A stretch of DNA of 64,000 bases from an uncultured bacterium (GCA_949298985.1 CASFYV010000021.1:310001-374000); one strand, 5' to 3'. Numbered from the stretch's first letter, positions 54,793 to 64,000 are shown. Notes: generated from the letters alone by a model not told the origin. Program-made: numbers and translations.

Positions 54793-55302
54793 TTAATCTG
54801 TAATTACTAATTTTATCGGTATGTCATATTTATCAGGATTTATTGTGTCTATAATAAATTCTTTAGGTAAACAAGTTATTGTATAACCGTCAAAACCCTT
54901 TAAAAACCTGTCATAGTAGCCTTTTCCATATCCAAGACGATAATTATTTTTATCACAACAAAGTGCTGGTACAATAATTAAATCAAGAATATTTTTATCT
55001 ACACAATTTGTTATTGGTTCTTTAGTATTAAATTTTGAAATCTTAAGCTCATCACCAATTTTATAGGGACAACAAACAATTTCATCACCTTCTATTTTTG
55101 GCAAATAAAAATTTTTTGTTGTATCTGATAATATTTCTAACAAGTTTATTTCATTATCCAATGGATAAAATAACATTATATTTTTTGAAGTTTGATATTC
55201 TTTTAAATTAATTAATTTGTTAACTAAACTTTGAGATATCTTTAGAGTTAATAGCTCTTTTCTTAAATTTTTAAAATATTTTCGTAAACTATTCTTATCC
55301 AT
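54793..55302 (-). CDS. 5-formyltetrahydrofolate cyclo-ligase
   Basis: 169 residues. Motif GYGKGYYDRFLKGF (about 127-140) binds nucleotide; opening SLRKYFKNLRKELL and the central FYPLDNEINLLEIL fit the MTHFS/YgfA family. Converts 5-formyl-THF to 5,10-methenyl-THF using ATP. Convergent with the preceding cluster by one base. Confidence 0.88.
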   Translation of the reverse strand: MDKNSLRKYFKNLRKELLTLKISQSLVNKLINLKEYQTSKNIMLFYPLDNEINLLEILSDTTKNFYLPKIEGDEIVCCPYKIGDELKISKFNTKEPITNCVDKNILDLIIVPALCCDKNNYRLGYGKGYYDRFLKGFDGYTITCLPKEFIIDTINPDKYDIPIKLVITD

Positions 55303-55354
55303 AATACTATATTAGTTTAATACTAAAATAATTTAAATTAATTGTAACGAAAAT

Positions 55355-55384
55355 TTGATAAAATTTTATTCCAAATGATATAAT
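55355..55384 (+). promoter_or_regulatory. Promoter of the gene at 55407
   Basis: TTGATA (55355-55360), 18-base spacer, TATAAT (55379-55384) preceded by TGA (extended -10). Confidence 0.7.
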
Positions 55385-55406
55385 CAAAAAAAAGGGTTTA
55401 TAGAAT

Positions 55407-55838
55407 ATGAAAAAAATTATTTTATTACTAATGTTACTTTTACCATTTGCAGTAATTGCAGAAGAAACAGTAACGCTTGATGGAGTTGTAGAACCGGCTT
55501 GGAAAGATTTTGTTCCATCTGCATATGTTGATGTACAAGAACCAAAAGGTTTAGGGAAATTAAATGAAACTGCAGCTTATTGGTATAAAAGACGAGTTGA
55601 TTTTGAAAATGCCATTAATGATTGTAGAAACTTAGAAGCAAATGACGCAAAATATAGTTGTTATCAGCAAGTAAAAGTAAAACAATATCAAAAAAACAGT
55701 GAATATAATGCAAAGATAGAAGCTCAGGAACAATCAAGAATGGGTCCTCCTGAAATGTATGATAGAACAGATACAATGATTCCAATAGGAGGATATCTTA
55801 ACAACTTTACTCGTTTTCAACCAAATGAGCTTCACTAA
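55407..55838 (+). CDS. Secreted or periplasmic hypothetical protein
   Basis: 143 residues with a signal peptide MKKIILLLMLLLPFAVIA. Mature part contains two Cys (NDCRNLEANDAKYSCYQQVK), possibly a disulphide. No domain recognised. The C-terminal codons overlap the convergent rdgB by 32 bases. Confidence 0.7.
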   Translation: MKKIILLLMLLLPFAVIAEETVTLDGVVEPAWKDFVPSAYVDVQEPKGLGKLNETAAYWYKRRVDFENAINDCRNLEANDAKYSCYQQVKVKQYQKNSEYNAKIEAQEQSRMGPPEMYDRTDTMIPIGGYLNNFTRFQPNELH

Positions 55839-56397
55839 TATAATTTAAAACTTTTTGTAGAGCTAATGAGCGATGAGAAATTTCATTTTTCTCATCGTCA
55901 TTTAGTTCTGCCATAGTTTTATTTGAATTTTTCAAAAGAAAAATCGGGTCATATCCAAAACCGTGTTCTCCACTTGGTTTATAGGCAATACTACCTTTAC
56001 AAATCCCTTTACACACAAATTCAATTTCTCCTTTAGGATTAATTAAAGTCATTGCACAGGTAAAATGGGCTTTCCTATTTTCAATATTTTTCATTTCATT
56101 TAAAACTTTCTCAATTCTCTTTTGAGGAGTTACATCATATCTTGCAGAATATATTCCGGGTTTTCCGTCTAACGCATCAATACATAGTCCTGAATCATCA
56201 GCTAAAGACCAAGTTTTTGTAAGTTCCCATGCAGCTTTAGCCTTAATCAAAGAATTTGCTTCAAAAGTTTCTCCATCTTCAATAGGATCAAATTTCCCTT
56301 CAGGTAGAACAAATTCTATATCATAGCCTAATTTATTAACAATTTCATTAACCTCTTTTACTTTATGTTTATTTGAAGATGCTAAAACTATTTTCAT
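55807..56397 (-). CDS. rdgB: RdgB/HAM1 non-canonical purine NTP pyrophosphatase
   Basis: 196 residues. [13 protein letters not shown] at the start, [20 protein letters not shown] and FGYDPIFLL are the family motifs. Hydrolyses ITP/XTP/dITP. Overlaps the GT2 gene by four bases. Confidence 0.94.
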   Translation of the reverse strand: MKIVLASSNKHKVKEVNEIVNKLGYDIEFVLPEGKFDPIEDGETFEANSLIKAKAAWELTKTWSLADDSGLCIDALDGKPGIYSARYDVTPQKRIEKVLNEMKNIENRKAHFTCAMTLINPKGEIEFVCKGICKGSIAYKPSGEHGFGYDPIFLLKNSNKTMAELNDDEKNEISHRSLALQKVLNYISEAHLVENE

Positions 56398-57188
56398 AAT
56401 TCCCTTTTATTATAATAATTTAATTCTTTTTCTTTATCTAAAATTCTACCACCATTATTAAATAAATTAATTTTTATTCCTAATTTTGCAAATCTATATT
56501 TTAAACTTACTAAAAGAACTTCTAATCCATATTTGCAAGAGCGAATAAAATTGATAGAAGATGCTTCTTTAAAATATTTTGTAGGACAAGAAATTTCACC
56601 TATTTTATATCCATTATATAAAATTAACGCTAACATTTGATTGTCAAAAATAAAATCATCACTACAATCTTCTAAAGGTAAAGTTTCAAGGATTTTACGT
56701 GTAAAACCTCTAAAACCGGTATGATATTCTGATAACTTTTCACCGATAAAAAAGTTTTGAAATTCAGTTAAAAATCTATTAGCAATAAACTTATACAAAG
56801 GCATTCCACCTTTTAAGGCTGAATTTCCAAGCATTCTGGATGCAATAACCGCATCATATTCTTCAAAAGCCATCATTGAAGCTATTGCAGGAATAAGTTT
56901 TGGAGTATATTGATAATCAGGATGAAGCATAATAACAATATCAGCATTCGCTTTTAACGCTGCTCGATAACAAGATTTTTGATTAGCTCCGTAACCTTTA
57001 TTTTTTTCGTGTAAAATCGTTGTTATATTTAATTTTTTTGCAACATCTTTTGTGGCATCAGAAGAGAAATCGTCGACAAGAATAATCTCGTCGACGAAAT
57101 TTTGATAAATCTCATTATAAGTTTTCTCTAAAGTCTTTTCTGCATTATAAGCAGGCATAATTATTACAACTTTTTTGTTGTTAATCAT
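56394..57188 (-). CDS. Family 2 glycosyltransferase
   Basis: 264 residues with the GT-A core: [20 protein letters not shown], then [12 protein letters not shown], the DxD-like region MLHPDY and [10 protein letters not shown]. Similar to dolichyl-phosphate-mannose-synthase-type enzymes in fold. No membrane segments at the C-terminus. Acceptor and sugar unknown. Starts four bases after hpf. Confidence 0.9.
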   Translation of the reverse strand: MINNKKVVIIMPAYNAEKTLEKTYNEIYQNFVDEIILVDDFSSDATKDVAKKLNITTILHEKNKGYGANQKSCYRAALKANADIVIMLHPDYQYTPKLIPAIASMMAFEEYDAVIASRMLGNSALKGGMPLYKFIANRFLTEFQNFFIGEKLSEYHTGFRGFTRKILETLPLEDCSDDFIFDNQMLALILYNGYKIGEISCPTKYFKEASSINFIRSCKYGLEVLLVSLKYRFAKLGIKINLFNNGGRILDKEKELNYYNKREL

Positions 57189-57192
57189 TTAT

Positions 57193-57558
57193 TTAACTTT
57201 CCAGAGCCTCAGCATCAGATTCTTCTTCCATTTCAATACCACGAATAGTAGCCTTGTCAGAAGTTAATGCTTTGTCTTTAAACTTTTTAACTTGACGTGA
57301 TAATTTATCAGCTAATAAATCAATACTTGCATACATAGATTCAGCTGACTCTTCACAGTGTACAACTCCAGTGTTCATTTTGCAAGAAACTTCTGCAACG
57401 TGTTTTCCTGTAGCTGCGGGGTTTTTAATTACAGATAAAACAACATCAATGCCTGTAATTTGATCATAATGATTCGCAACCTTACCAACTTTTTCCTTTA
57501 CATAAGCTTTGATTGCATCTGTAATCTCAATGTTTTTACCATTTACGTGTATATGCAT
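57193..57558 (-). CDS. hpf: Ribosome hibernation-promoting factor / RaiA family
   Basis: 121 residues. Opening MHIHVNGKNIEITDAIKAYV and DLLADKLSRQVKKFKDK match HPF/RaiA. It blocks the mRNA channel of idle ribosomes. Slightly longer than short HPF because of an acidic tail (EMEEESDAEALES); no long-HPF C-terminal domain. Strong AGGAGG; minus-strand TATAAT at 57601-57596. Confidence 0.92.
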   Translation of the reverse strand: MHIHVNGKNIEITDAIKAYVKEKVGKVANHYDQITGIDVVLSVIKNPAATGKHVAEVSCKMNTGVVHCEESAESMYASIDLLADKLSRQVKKFKDKALTSDKATIRGIEMEEESDAEALES

Positions 57559-57632
57559 TTACACCTCCTAATGTACTACCCTTTTATTATACAACATTTT
57601 TTGTATTTTTAAAGAGGCTTTTTGCAAAAGAT

Positions 57633-57848
57633 TTATTCTAAAATCTGCGGTAACTCAACGTTAGGAGTTCCGATTGTTCTTACCAATTCTAATACTGCAG
57701 CTTTCATTTGGCACTTTTGAGCTGTAGCACTAAAAAAGTCACTATAAAAACAACCTTCACATACACATCCGCGTTTATAACATTCTAATGCCGTAGGCGT
57801 CCATCTTTTAACAGCAATAGCTCTCCCCATATCACGACTCTTAAACAC
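57633..57848 (-). CDS. Small Cys-rich conserved protein
   Basis: 71 residues, from a GTG at 57848 placed after GGAGG. The core is RWTPTALECYKRGCVCEGCF, then KCQMKAAVLELVRTIGTP. Cysteines C-x5-C-x-C-x2-C plus a later C could bind a metal. I remember similar small proteins in several anaerobes but know no function. Upstream of hpf by about 75 bases. Confidence 0.75.
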   Translation of the reverse strand: MFKSRDMGRAIAVKRWTPTALECYKRGCVCEGCFYSDFFSATAQKCQMKAAVLELVRTIGTPNVELPQILE

Positions 57849-58148
57849 TTATTCCTCCAAAATTATATTTATTTGTGATTTTTAACTTTAGGATTTCCCC
57901 AAATCCCAACCATATTTCTATTATATTGATTAAGAAACCTTTTACAACCCTAAAAATACTATTTGTTAAGATTTTTTAAAAAATCTATAATTCCTAATAC
58001 TACTGGTTAAGCTGTTTTAAATGCATGCGATACCCTTAAGTTTACATGCTTATAGCGAATTTAATCATGAAAAACCATGTGGCTAGCATGTTTGCATGTG
58101 TTTCTTTTCTGATTAAGTTTTGTAAAGATGTTGGCATGTGTTAAATTT
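57849..58148. other. 300-base gap with clustered CATG
   Basis: Between 58021 and 58140 CATG occurs seven times, several as GCATGT/GCATGC. No gene or hairpin terminator is obvious. Could be a binding region or a small RNA; nothing further is supported. Confidence 0.4.
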
Positions 58149-59444
58149 TTACTTTAATTCATCAATTATTCTTTCTAATTTCATGCTTCTAGAAGCTTTT
58201 AAAAATAATTTTGTTGATTTTTGAAGATTATTTTTTATAAATACTATGACTTCATCAATAGTGTCAAAATGTTTTGAAAAACAATTACTAATTTCATCAG
58301 TAATATGTTTTGATAAATTACCAACAGATAAAATCTTACAATCCTTATTTAATAATTTATGTGAATTAATATATTTGCCTAATTCTTTGTGATATATGAT
58401 TTCTCCATCTCCTAATTCTCCCATATCGCCAAGAATTAATGTATAGTCTTTATAATGTTCAAAAATCGTATCAACAAATGCTTTCATTGATTCAGGATTT
58501 GCATTATAACTGTCGTTTATTATTTCAAAACCACCTGCATTTACCGCTTCCCAGCGTTTTTCTATAGGTTTATATTTTTTTAAACCTTCTTGAATTTCGG
58601 TAACATTCATTCCTAACTCTAATCCTGCATTAATTGCACTTAGAGCATTTTCAATGTTATAATCTCCACCTACATTTAATTCATAGATATTATTTTCATA
58701 TTCAAATTTAGAATAATTTGCTGTTTTTTTAATAATTTTTACATCACCTATTGAATAAAAGATTTTTTTACCATCAAATTGAACAGTTTTTTTGATAAGC
58801 TCATCGTTATGTCCAATAAAAACATTACCTCTTTGATATTTAACAATTTCACATTTGGCTTTAGCAATATTTTCTCTAGAGCCTAATCTTCCGATATGAG
58901 CAGTTCCAACATTAGAAATAATCGTAATATCCGGTTCTGAATATTTAGAAAGAAGTTCTATTTCCCCTAAACCTCTCATCCCCATTTCAAGCACCAAAAC
59001 TTCGGTATCACCTGGAGCTTCAAAAATTGTTTGGCAAAATCCGATTTCATTATTATGATTTAGCGGAGTTTTAAAAGTTTTAAATCTTTCACTTAAAACA
59101 GATGCAACAAGTTCTTTTGTTGTAGTTTTTCCTGAACTTCCTGTAATTGCTACTACTTTAAAATTAAGTTTATTTCTTCGATAATTTGCTAGTTTTAAAT
59201 AAGCTTCTAAAGTGTCCTTTACCTTTAAAGTTCCTTCATCTGTCGTTGAAAAAGCTCCAATTGCTCCTTTTTCGAGGGCTTGTTCTATAAACTTTTCACC
59301 ATCAAAAGAAGCACCTTTTAAAGGCAAATAAAAATCTCCTTTAGAAATAGTTCTAGTATCGGTAGAAATTTTAACTTCTAAATCTTCATCTATCTTTTTT
59401 AAAACTTTAGCATTTGTTGCTTGAATTAAATCTTTTATTTTCAT
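58149..59444 (-). CDS. murF: UDP-MurNAc-tripeptide:D-Ala-D-Ala ligase
   Basis: 431 residues. ATP loop GSSGKTTTKELV at about 105-116; NHNNEIGFCQTI follows; then YNANPESMKA. Adds the D-Ala-D-Ala dipeptide in peptidoglycan precursor synthesis. Normal length. No other mur genes adjacent. Confidence 0.96.
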   Translation of the reverse strand: MKIKDLIQATNAKVLKKIDEDLEVKISTDTRTISKGDFYLPLKGASFDGEKFIEQALEKGAIGAFSTTDEGTLKVKDTLEAYLKLANYRRNKLNFKVVAITGSSGKTTTKELVASVLSERFKTFKTPLNHNNEIGFCQTIFEAPGDTEVLVLEMGMRGLGEIELLSKYSEPDITIISNVGTAHIGRLGSRENIAKAKCEIVKYQRGNVFIGHNDELIKKTVQFDGKKIFYSIGDVKIIKKTANYSKFEYENNIYELNVGGDYNIENALSAINAGLELGMNVTEIQEGLKKYKPIEKRWEAVNAGGFEIINDSYNANPESMKAFVDTIFEHYKDYTLILGDMGELGDGEIIYHKELGKYINSHKLLNKDCKILSVGNLSKHITDEISNCFSKHFDTIDEVIVFIKNNLQKSTKLFLKASRSMKLERIIDELK

Positions 59445-59477
59445 AACAAACTTATTATATGATGAATTTTTTTGAGC

Positions 59478-59483
59478 TACAAT
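59478..59483 (+). promoter_or_regulatory. -10 box for leaderless gene at 59490
   Basis: TACAAT ends six bases before the ATG. Part of a 17-base string TTTTTGAGCTACAATAG shared with the mnmE upstream region. Confidence 0.5.
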
Positions 59484-59489
59484 AGTTAT

Positions 59490-60164
59490 ATGAACAATAT
59501 TTTAAAGCCTTTAAAACTTAAGAGAAAAGACGGTGAGATTGTAGATGCGATTTTTTACAATAATTCAAATATTCAAAATATCGAGATTGTAGATATTAAA
59601 AAACTAAAGTTTGAAGGCATGAAAACAAAAGATATAAAAAAATTACAGATACACAAAGAAGTTTTAAAGGGTGAAGATAAGATTTTTATACAAAATAATC
59701 AATCAAAGATTGTTGCTGTTTTATCAAAACGACATTTGAACAAAATTATCTCTACGATTTTCACTCGTGATATTGAAAGCAGACACGCATATTTAAAAAA
59801 AGAACTTATAACTAATATTGATAAAATTTTTTATTCTGCAATACCAATATTAAAACACCCGGAATTAAAGAAAGAAGCATTATATCAAACTCAAATTATC
59901 CACCGTTTTGCCTTACCCTTAAAAATCGGTGGTTTCATATTTTTAACAATGATTACAGTTAAAGAAAGAACTGATTATCAAAAAATGTTGATTGATGAGT
60001 TTTCTATTTATGATTTGTATTCAGAAGTTTCAGACAATAAAAAATCACTTGATAGTTCCTCTAAGGTTTCCTTAAGAACCTTCCTTAGCCATTATCAAGT
60101 GACTACTTACAGTATAAACGATTTAATTAGCTTTGTCAATTGTAGTATAACGAAACGCCTTTAA
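59490..60164 (+). CDS. LPD3/BECR-nuclease-like domain protein
   Basis: 224 residues from the ATG at 59490 (no ribosome site, -10 just upstream). The middle SAIPILKHPELKKEALYQTQ followed by IHRFALPLKIGGFIFLTMIT resembles LPD3 and related phage-Barnase-EndoU-ColicinE5/D-RelE-like nuclease domains in large mobile-element proteins. Here it is free-standing. The catalytic residues cannot be confirmed by eye. N- and C-terminal parts are unrecognised. Possible toxin or mobile-element remnant. Confidence 0.5.
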   Translation: MNNILKPLKLKRKDGEIVDAIFYNNSNIQNIEIVDIKKLKFEGMKTKDIKKLQIHKEVLKGEDKIFIQNNQSKIVAVLSKRHLNKIISTIFTRDIESRHAYLKKELITNIDKIFYSAIPILKHPELKKEALYQTQIIHRFALPLKIGGFIFLTMITVKERTDYQKMLIDEFSIYDLYSEVSDNKKSLDSSSKVSLRTFLSHYQVTTYSINDLISFVNCSITKRL

Positions 60165-60219
60165 AATCAATATTTTTAAACTCATTTTAAAATTTTCTGT
60201 TGTCAATATGTTTTTGAGC

Positions 60220-60225
60220 TACAAT
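60220..60225 (+). promoter_or_regulatory. -10 box for leaderless mnmE
   Basis: TACAAT ends six bases before the ATG at 60232; no ribosome site. TTGTCA lies 14 bases upstream, a short spacer for a -35. Confidence 0.5.
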
Positions 60226-60231
60226 AGAGTT

Positions 60232-61566
60232 ATGAATATTTTAGAAGAATTTGATACAATTACTGCAATTTCTACTCCTATAGGTGTTGGTGGAGTTGGT
60301 GTTATAAGAATTTCAGGCGAAAAAGCTTTTCAAATTATTGAAAAAATTTTTTCAAACCCTAAGTTTGAGCCAAGAAAATTCAATCACGGTTGGATTATTG
60401 ATAATGGTGTGAAAATTGATGAAGTGATTATACTTCCATTCTTTGCACCAAATAGTTACACAGGAGAAAATGTTATTGAAATCCAGTGTCATGGCGGAAT
60501 TAATGTTGTAAAAAATATTCTTGAGCTTGTTCTTAAAAACGGTGCAAGATTAGCTGAAAAGGGTGAATTTACTAAAAGAGCTTTTCTTAATAAAAGAATG
60601 GATCTTTCTCAAGCAGAATCTGTTGCAGATATAATCTATTCTAAAACTTCTGATTTTGCAAAAGTTTCTATGAAAAACTTATCAGGAGTTTTAAAAGAAA
60701 AGATTAATGAAATTAGGAACGATATTTTTGAAGTTTTATCTAAAATAACTGCTGGGATTGATTTTCCTGATGACGTAAAAGAGCCTGAATATGAATATTT
60801 AGAAAATTGTTTTCAAGAAATTATTGAAAAAATAAACAAAGTTCTTGCAGGTGCTAAAACTTCTAATATATTTAGACAAGGAGCTTCTGTAGCTATTATT
60901 GGGAAACCAAATGTTGGAAAATCTTCTCTTTTTAATGCTTTATTAAATTTAGATAGAGCAATAGTTACAGATATAGCAGGAACGACAAGAGATGTTATTA
61001 GAGAAACTCTTGATTTGGGAATTCCGGTTACTCTTATTGATACGGCAGGAATAAGAGATGATGAAGAAATTTCTAAAGTTGAAAAAATAGGTATTGAATA
61101 TTCTAAACAATCTTTAGATGAAGCTGATTTAATTTTGTTTGTATATGACGCATCTAAAGGCTTAGATAATGATGATAAAGAGGTTTTAAATTTAATCAAA
61201 GATAAAAATTATATCTTAATTGCTAACAAATCAGATTTAGCAAAAGAAGAAAATCTTGAAGCTTTAAACATTTCAGCTTTAAGTGGAGAGGGAGTTCAAG
61301 ATTTGAAACAACTTCTTAAACAAAAAGTTTGTGATATAGAACCTGATGCATTAGAATTTGTAACAAATTCTCGTCAACAAGTTTGTTTAACAAAAGCTAA
61401 AGAATCTTTAGAGCAAGCGTATTTGGCGGCAAAATTGAATGAATTGCAAGACTTAATTTCAATTGATGTAAAATCTGCAATTTTAGCTCTTGATGAACTT
61501 ACAGGGGAATTAATTACGGATGATGTTTTAGATAATATATTTTCTAATTTTTGTATTGGAAAATAA
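60232..61566 (+). CDS. mnmE: tRNA modification GTPase MnmE
   Basis: 444 residues from the ATG at 60232, giving the usual opening DTITAISTPIG. N-terminal THF-binding domain; G domain with GKPNVGKSSLFNALL, DTAGIRDDEE and ANKSD; C-terminal CIGK containing the conserved Cys. Works with MnmG on U34 of some tRNAs. Earlier in-frame starts lie before the -10 box and are rejected. Confidence 0.96.
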   Translation: MNILEEFDTITAISTPIGVGGVGVIRISGEKAFQIIEKIFSNPKFEPRKFNHGWIIDNGVKIDEVIILPFFAPNSYTGENVIEIQCHGGINVVKNILELVLKNGARLAEKGEFTKRAFLNKRMDLSQAESVADIIYSKTSDFAKVSMKNLSGVLKEKINEIRNDIFEVLSKITAGIDFPDDVKEPEYEYLENCFQEIIEKINKVLAGAKTSNIFRQGASVAIIGKPNVGKSSLFNALLNLDRAIVTDIAGTTRDVIRETLDLGIPVTLIDTAGIRDDEEISKVEKIGIEYSKQSLDEADLILFVYDASKGLDNDDKEVLNLIKDKNYILIANKSDLAKEENLEALNISALSGEGVQDLKQLLKQKVCDIEPDALEFVTNSRQQVCLTKAKESLEQAYLAAKLNELQDLISIDVKSAILALDELTGELITDDVLDNIFSNFCIGK

Positions 61567-61626
61567 ATTTTTATGATAATATTAATTTATCGAAATATTT
61601 AAGATGTGTGTATTAAGGAGTATCCC

Positions 61627-63462
61627 ATGAAAATTCAAAAAATTGATAACACTAGCTTTAGAAGACAACCCAGCAATGCTGAAATGCAAGTTTATTCAAA
61701 ATCTTTAGAAAAAGGATTAAATCTTTTAGGAAAACAAGTAGATATTATTTTGCATAACTCTTCAGCACCATCAATCCAAGCTGAAAATGTAGGCATAGGT
61801 TCTTTATTTTCTACAACTACAGTAAAAAAGCTATTCCCATTTTTAAAAAAACATATGATAAAAGGAATACAACAAGAACCTAACGGATTAAGAAAATTCG
61901 GAGATAACTCACCTTATGCACCGGAAGCAAGTAGTAAAAATATATTCATGATTCCTTTAGAAAAATTAACAACAAAAGAATACAATGAGATTTTATCTAA
62001 AGAAACTTTTAATTCTATAGTAAAAAATAATCCTAATCCTCAAAATGTTGATTATAAATATGTTAGAGCCTATTTTAATAAAGCATTAGGTGAAGCTTAT
62101 GAAAATTATAAAAAAGGCGATACAAGTGAATTAGAAAATTTTAAAAAAGAATTTTCTTCAAAATATGAACCTGCAGCTATCTTTAGAGTGTTAAGTGAAG
62201 AAAACGCAAATAAAGATTGGTCTAAATGGAGAGGAATTGATAAAAACTTGTATGCCCCTAAAGATGAATTAGAGGCAAAAAAAGCAGAAGCAAGAATTGA
62301 ACAAATAAAAAAAGAAAATACAGATAAAATTGATTTTTATTATTTCCAACAAATGATTTTAGAAAAAGAGAATAAAAAATCTAATGAAATAAGTAAAGAG
62401 TATGGAATAAAAATTATTGGAGATTCACCTGTTGCACAACCAACCGTAGATGAATGGGTAAATCAAAATTTATTTTTAAAGGATGCAGCAATAGGCTGCC
62501 CTCCTGATTATTTTTCAAAATCAGGACAAAGATGGGGATTTAAATATTTTAATCCTGAAGAGATTTTTAATAAAGACGGTTCTTTAGGACGAGCTGGGGA
62601 GTTTTTAAAGAAAAAATATGAAGACTATTTTGCAAGCTGCCCTGGAGGTGTAAGAGTAGATCACATAATCGGTCTAATTGATCCGTTTATTTATTCTACT
62701 AATTCAAAAGAAATGCTTCCATCAAATTCAGGTAGAATTTATTCAATTTTTTCAGGAAAATACCAAAAACACACAGATGAAGAATTCGCATCAATTTTAA
62801 CTAAAATAATTATTCCTGCAGCAAAAAAATATGGTTTAGATAAATCATCCATTATTTGTGAAGATTTAGGAGATGTTACTCCTCCGGTTGCAAATGTTAT
62901 GAAAAATCTAAATCTTACAGGAATTGCTGTTACACAATTTGATCATAGAGGAGCTACTACACCAGAAAATAAAGTAATAATGTTGGGTTCTCATGATAAC
63001 CAATCTTTCTTAGAATTTGTAGAAGATTTATTTAAAAATCCTCAAGATAAAAGATTTTTAAATAAAACAAAGCTTCTTGCAAAAGATACAATTGCTAAAA
63101 ATTCTTCAAAAGCAGAAGAAAACGAGTATTTAAAACAACTAAGAACAGATAAAAAACAATTTATAGCGGCAAGTTTTGCAGAATTATTTACAAGTCCTGC
63201 AAGAAGAGTTCAAATATTTTTTGCAGATTTCTTTGGGCTTGGAAAAACATACAATCGCCCAGGAACAACTGAAGGCAATTGGGCTTTAAGATTAGGTGAA
63301 GATTTTGAAAATGATTATTATAAGGCCGTTGCAGAAGGTAAAGCTCCAAATCTTGCAGACACTATTGCAAGAGCTTTACGTCAAAGAGGTTTAGATAAAG
63401 CAAATGAAGCTTTGATGAAAGATTTAGAAAATTCTGCAAAAATTTTAAGTGAAAAAGTATAA
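61627..63462 (+). CDS. malQ: 4-alpha-glucanotransferase (GH77) with F-R leader
   Basis: 611 residues from the ATG at 61627 with AAGGAG. Leader MKIQKIDNTSFRRQPSN, not part of usual MalQ. Core motifs: IGDSPVAQPTVDEW, DAAIGCPPDYFSKSGQRWG, nucleophile Asp in GGVRVDHIIGLIDPF, acid/base Glu in IICEDLGDV, and SHDNQS. Moves malto-oligosaccharide units in glycogen metabolism, complementing glgA at 20 kb. Divergent from classical MalQ but all three acids are present. Confidence 0.9.
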   Translation: MKIQKIDNTSFRRQPSNAEMQVYSKSLEKGLNLLGKQVDIILHNSSAPSIQAENVGIGSLFSTTTVKKLFPFLKKHMIKGIQQEPNGLRKFGDNSPYAPEASSKNIFMIPLEKLTTKEYNEILSKETFNSIVKNNPNPQNVDYKYVRAYFNKALGEAYENYKKGDTSELENFKKEFSSKYEPAAIFRVLSEENANKDWSKWRGIDKNLYAPKDELEAKKAEARIEQIKKENTDKIDFYYFQQMILEKENKKSNEISKEYGIKIIGDSPVAQPTVDEWVNQNLFLKDAAIGCPPDYFSKSGQRWGFKYFNPEEIFNKDGSLGRAGEFLKKKYEDYFASCPGGVRVDHIIGLIDPFIYSTNSKEMLPSNSGRIYSIFSGKYQKHTDEEFASILTKIIIPAAKKYGLDKSSIICEDLGDVTPPVANVMKNLNLTGIAVTQFDHRGATTPENKVIMLGSHDNQSFLEFVEDLFKNPQDKRFLNKTKLLAKDTIAKNSSKAEENEYLKQLRTDKKQFIAASFAELFTSPARRVQIFFADFFGLGKTYNRPGTTEGNWALRLGEDFENDYYKAVAEGKAPNLADTIARALRQRGLDKANEALMKDLENSAKILSEKV

Positions 63463-63606
63463 TAAATAAACTATTAAACTTCTTTTCAACTTCTTAATTT
63501 TTACCATATGAAGTTTATAAAGTGCAATTTTTCTATCTTACCACCTTAATCTTCACCCCCAAAAAAATCAAAGATTTCACACCTCACACAAAGAAACAAG
63601 TATAAT

Positions 63607-64000
63607 TTAATTTATAAGCTTAGATTTTAAAATTCTTGCCGCAGAAATTAAAATATCTATGCTTGTAGAAAACGGTGGTGCATAAGTTAAATCTACATCA
63701 AGCAAATCTTCTACTCTCATACCATTTATTAAACCTACTGAAATAGTATTCACCCTTTTATCAGCATTGCCACAACCAATTGCTTGAGCTCCTAAAATTT
63801 TATGCGAACGCCTATCTGCAACTATTTTTAATGTTACGTTTTTAACCTCTGGCATATACCCTGCTTTATCTCTTTTTGTTATAACAACAGAAACGGTATC
63901 ATAACCAAGCTTTTGAGCCATTTTTTCACTCAATCCGGTCATAGAAATACTCAATGCGTGATATCTTAAAACAGCAGAGCCTAAAATCCCTTCAAAATCT
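63607..64000 (-). CDS. Pyridine-nucleotide disulfide oxidoreductase, C-terminal part (runs off window)
   Basis: The frame stays open to base 64000, so the 5' end is outside. Visible part is the dimerisation domain: DFEGILGSAVLRYHALSISM then GLSEKMAQKLGYDT, RRSHKILGAQAIG and LTYAPPFSTSIDILISAARI. The pattern, including YAPPFS near the end, fits CoA-disulfide reductase or NADH oxidase/peroxidase. The FAD and redox-Cys regions are not in view. Confidence 0.88.
   Translation of the reverse strand, partial: DFEGILGSAVLRYHALSISMTGLSEKMAQKLGYDTVSVVITKRDKAGYMPEVKNVTLKIVADRRSHKILGAQAIGCGNADKRVNTISVGLINGMRVEDLLDVDLTYAPPFSTSIDILISAARILKSKLIN

Overview
The window is AT-rich, densely packed bacterial chromosome with short intergenic gaps, mixed strands and standard genetic code. 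Two OprP-like outer-membrane barrels and type IV pilus genes point to a diderm envelope. A reverse rubrerythrin and a formate/nitrite channel point to an anaerobic or microaerophilic fermenter. Glycogen synthase and an amylomaltase point to glycogen storage. Many otherwise unrelated proteins begin with a short MxI...N...F[KGRS] leader. Together these fit an uncultured gut cyanobacterial relative of the Gastranaerophilales (Vampirovibrionia, 'Melainabacteria') best. That assignment is inference; no rRNA is present to confirm it.

Layout. 1-2.4 kb: two membrane-anchored AAA+ ATPases, the first cut by the window edge. 2.5-3.05 kb: a structured non-coding stretch, remnants of a tandem tRNA-Gly array and one intact tRNA-Gly(UCC). 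3.1-5.4 kb (minus): a PilM-PilN fusion and PilO. 5.5-9.9 kb (plus): nadA, an RlmB-type methylase, the RpoD-type sigma factor and a long TPR protein in overlapping order. 9.9-13.5 kb (minus): a degenerate hybrid-cluster (Hcp) homologue, a CpaE/TadZ-like ATPase and a membrane protein. 13.6-18.3 kb (plus): accessory genes with the N-terminal leader and a YhaM-like exoribonuclease. 18.3-21.0 kb (minus): a PurD-like/PurN-like pair of decayed purine enzymes and glgA. 21.2-24.4 kb: a three-repeat membrane protein, an XRE regulator with its divergent small gene, and reverse rubrerythrin. 24.5-30.6 kb: glyS, a SpoIID-like protein, a zinc dehydrogenase and TPR proteins. 30.6-40.3 kb: scpA, scpB and smc, with a matrixin-TPR protease, accessory genes and two ORF6N relics between them. 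40.4-45.3 kb (minus): adk, porin, focA, tgt, ndk. 45.4-48.9 kb (plus): ACT protein, TPR protein, NarL-type regulator, accD-accA. 49-51 kb: CHAP hydrolase and a second porin. 51.2-54.8 kb: an unrecognised plus-strand cluster whose first and last proteins share helical ends. 54.8-59.4 kb (minus): 5-FTHF cyclo-ligase, rdgB, a GT2 glycosyltransferase, HPF, murF. 59.5-63.5 kb (plus): a small phage-type domain protein, mnmE, malQ. A flavoprotein disulfide reductase runs off the right edge.

How the genes fit together. Core metabolism (fatty-acid initiation, NAD, glycogen, purine, tRNA modification), chromosome organisation (SMC-ScpAB) and cell-envelope work (MurF, SpoIID-like, CHAP, porins, pili) are interleaved with accessory proteins. 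The most unusual signals are: the recurrent N-terminal leader on unrelated proteins; several genes whose -10 box ends exactly six bases before the ATG, as expected for leaderless mRNAs; a decayed Hcp next to a pilus-type ATPase; and the 51-55 kb cluster, which has the layout of a filament-type secretion substrate operon.
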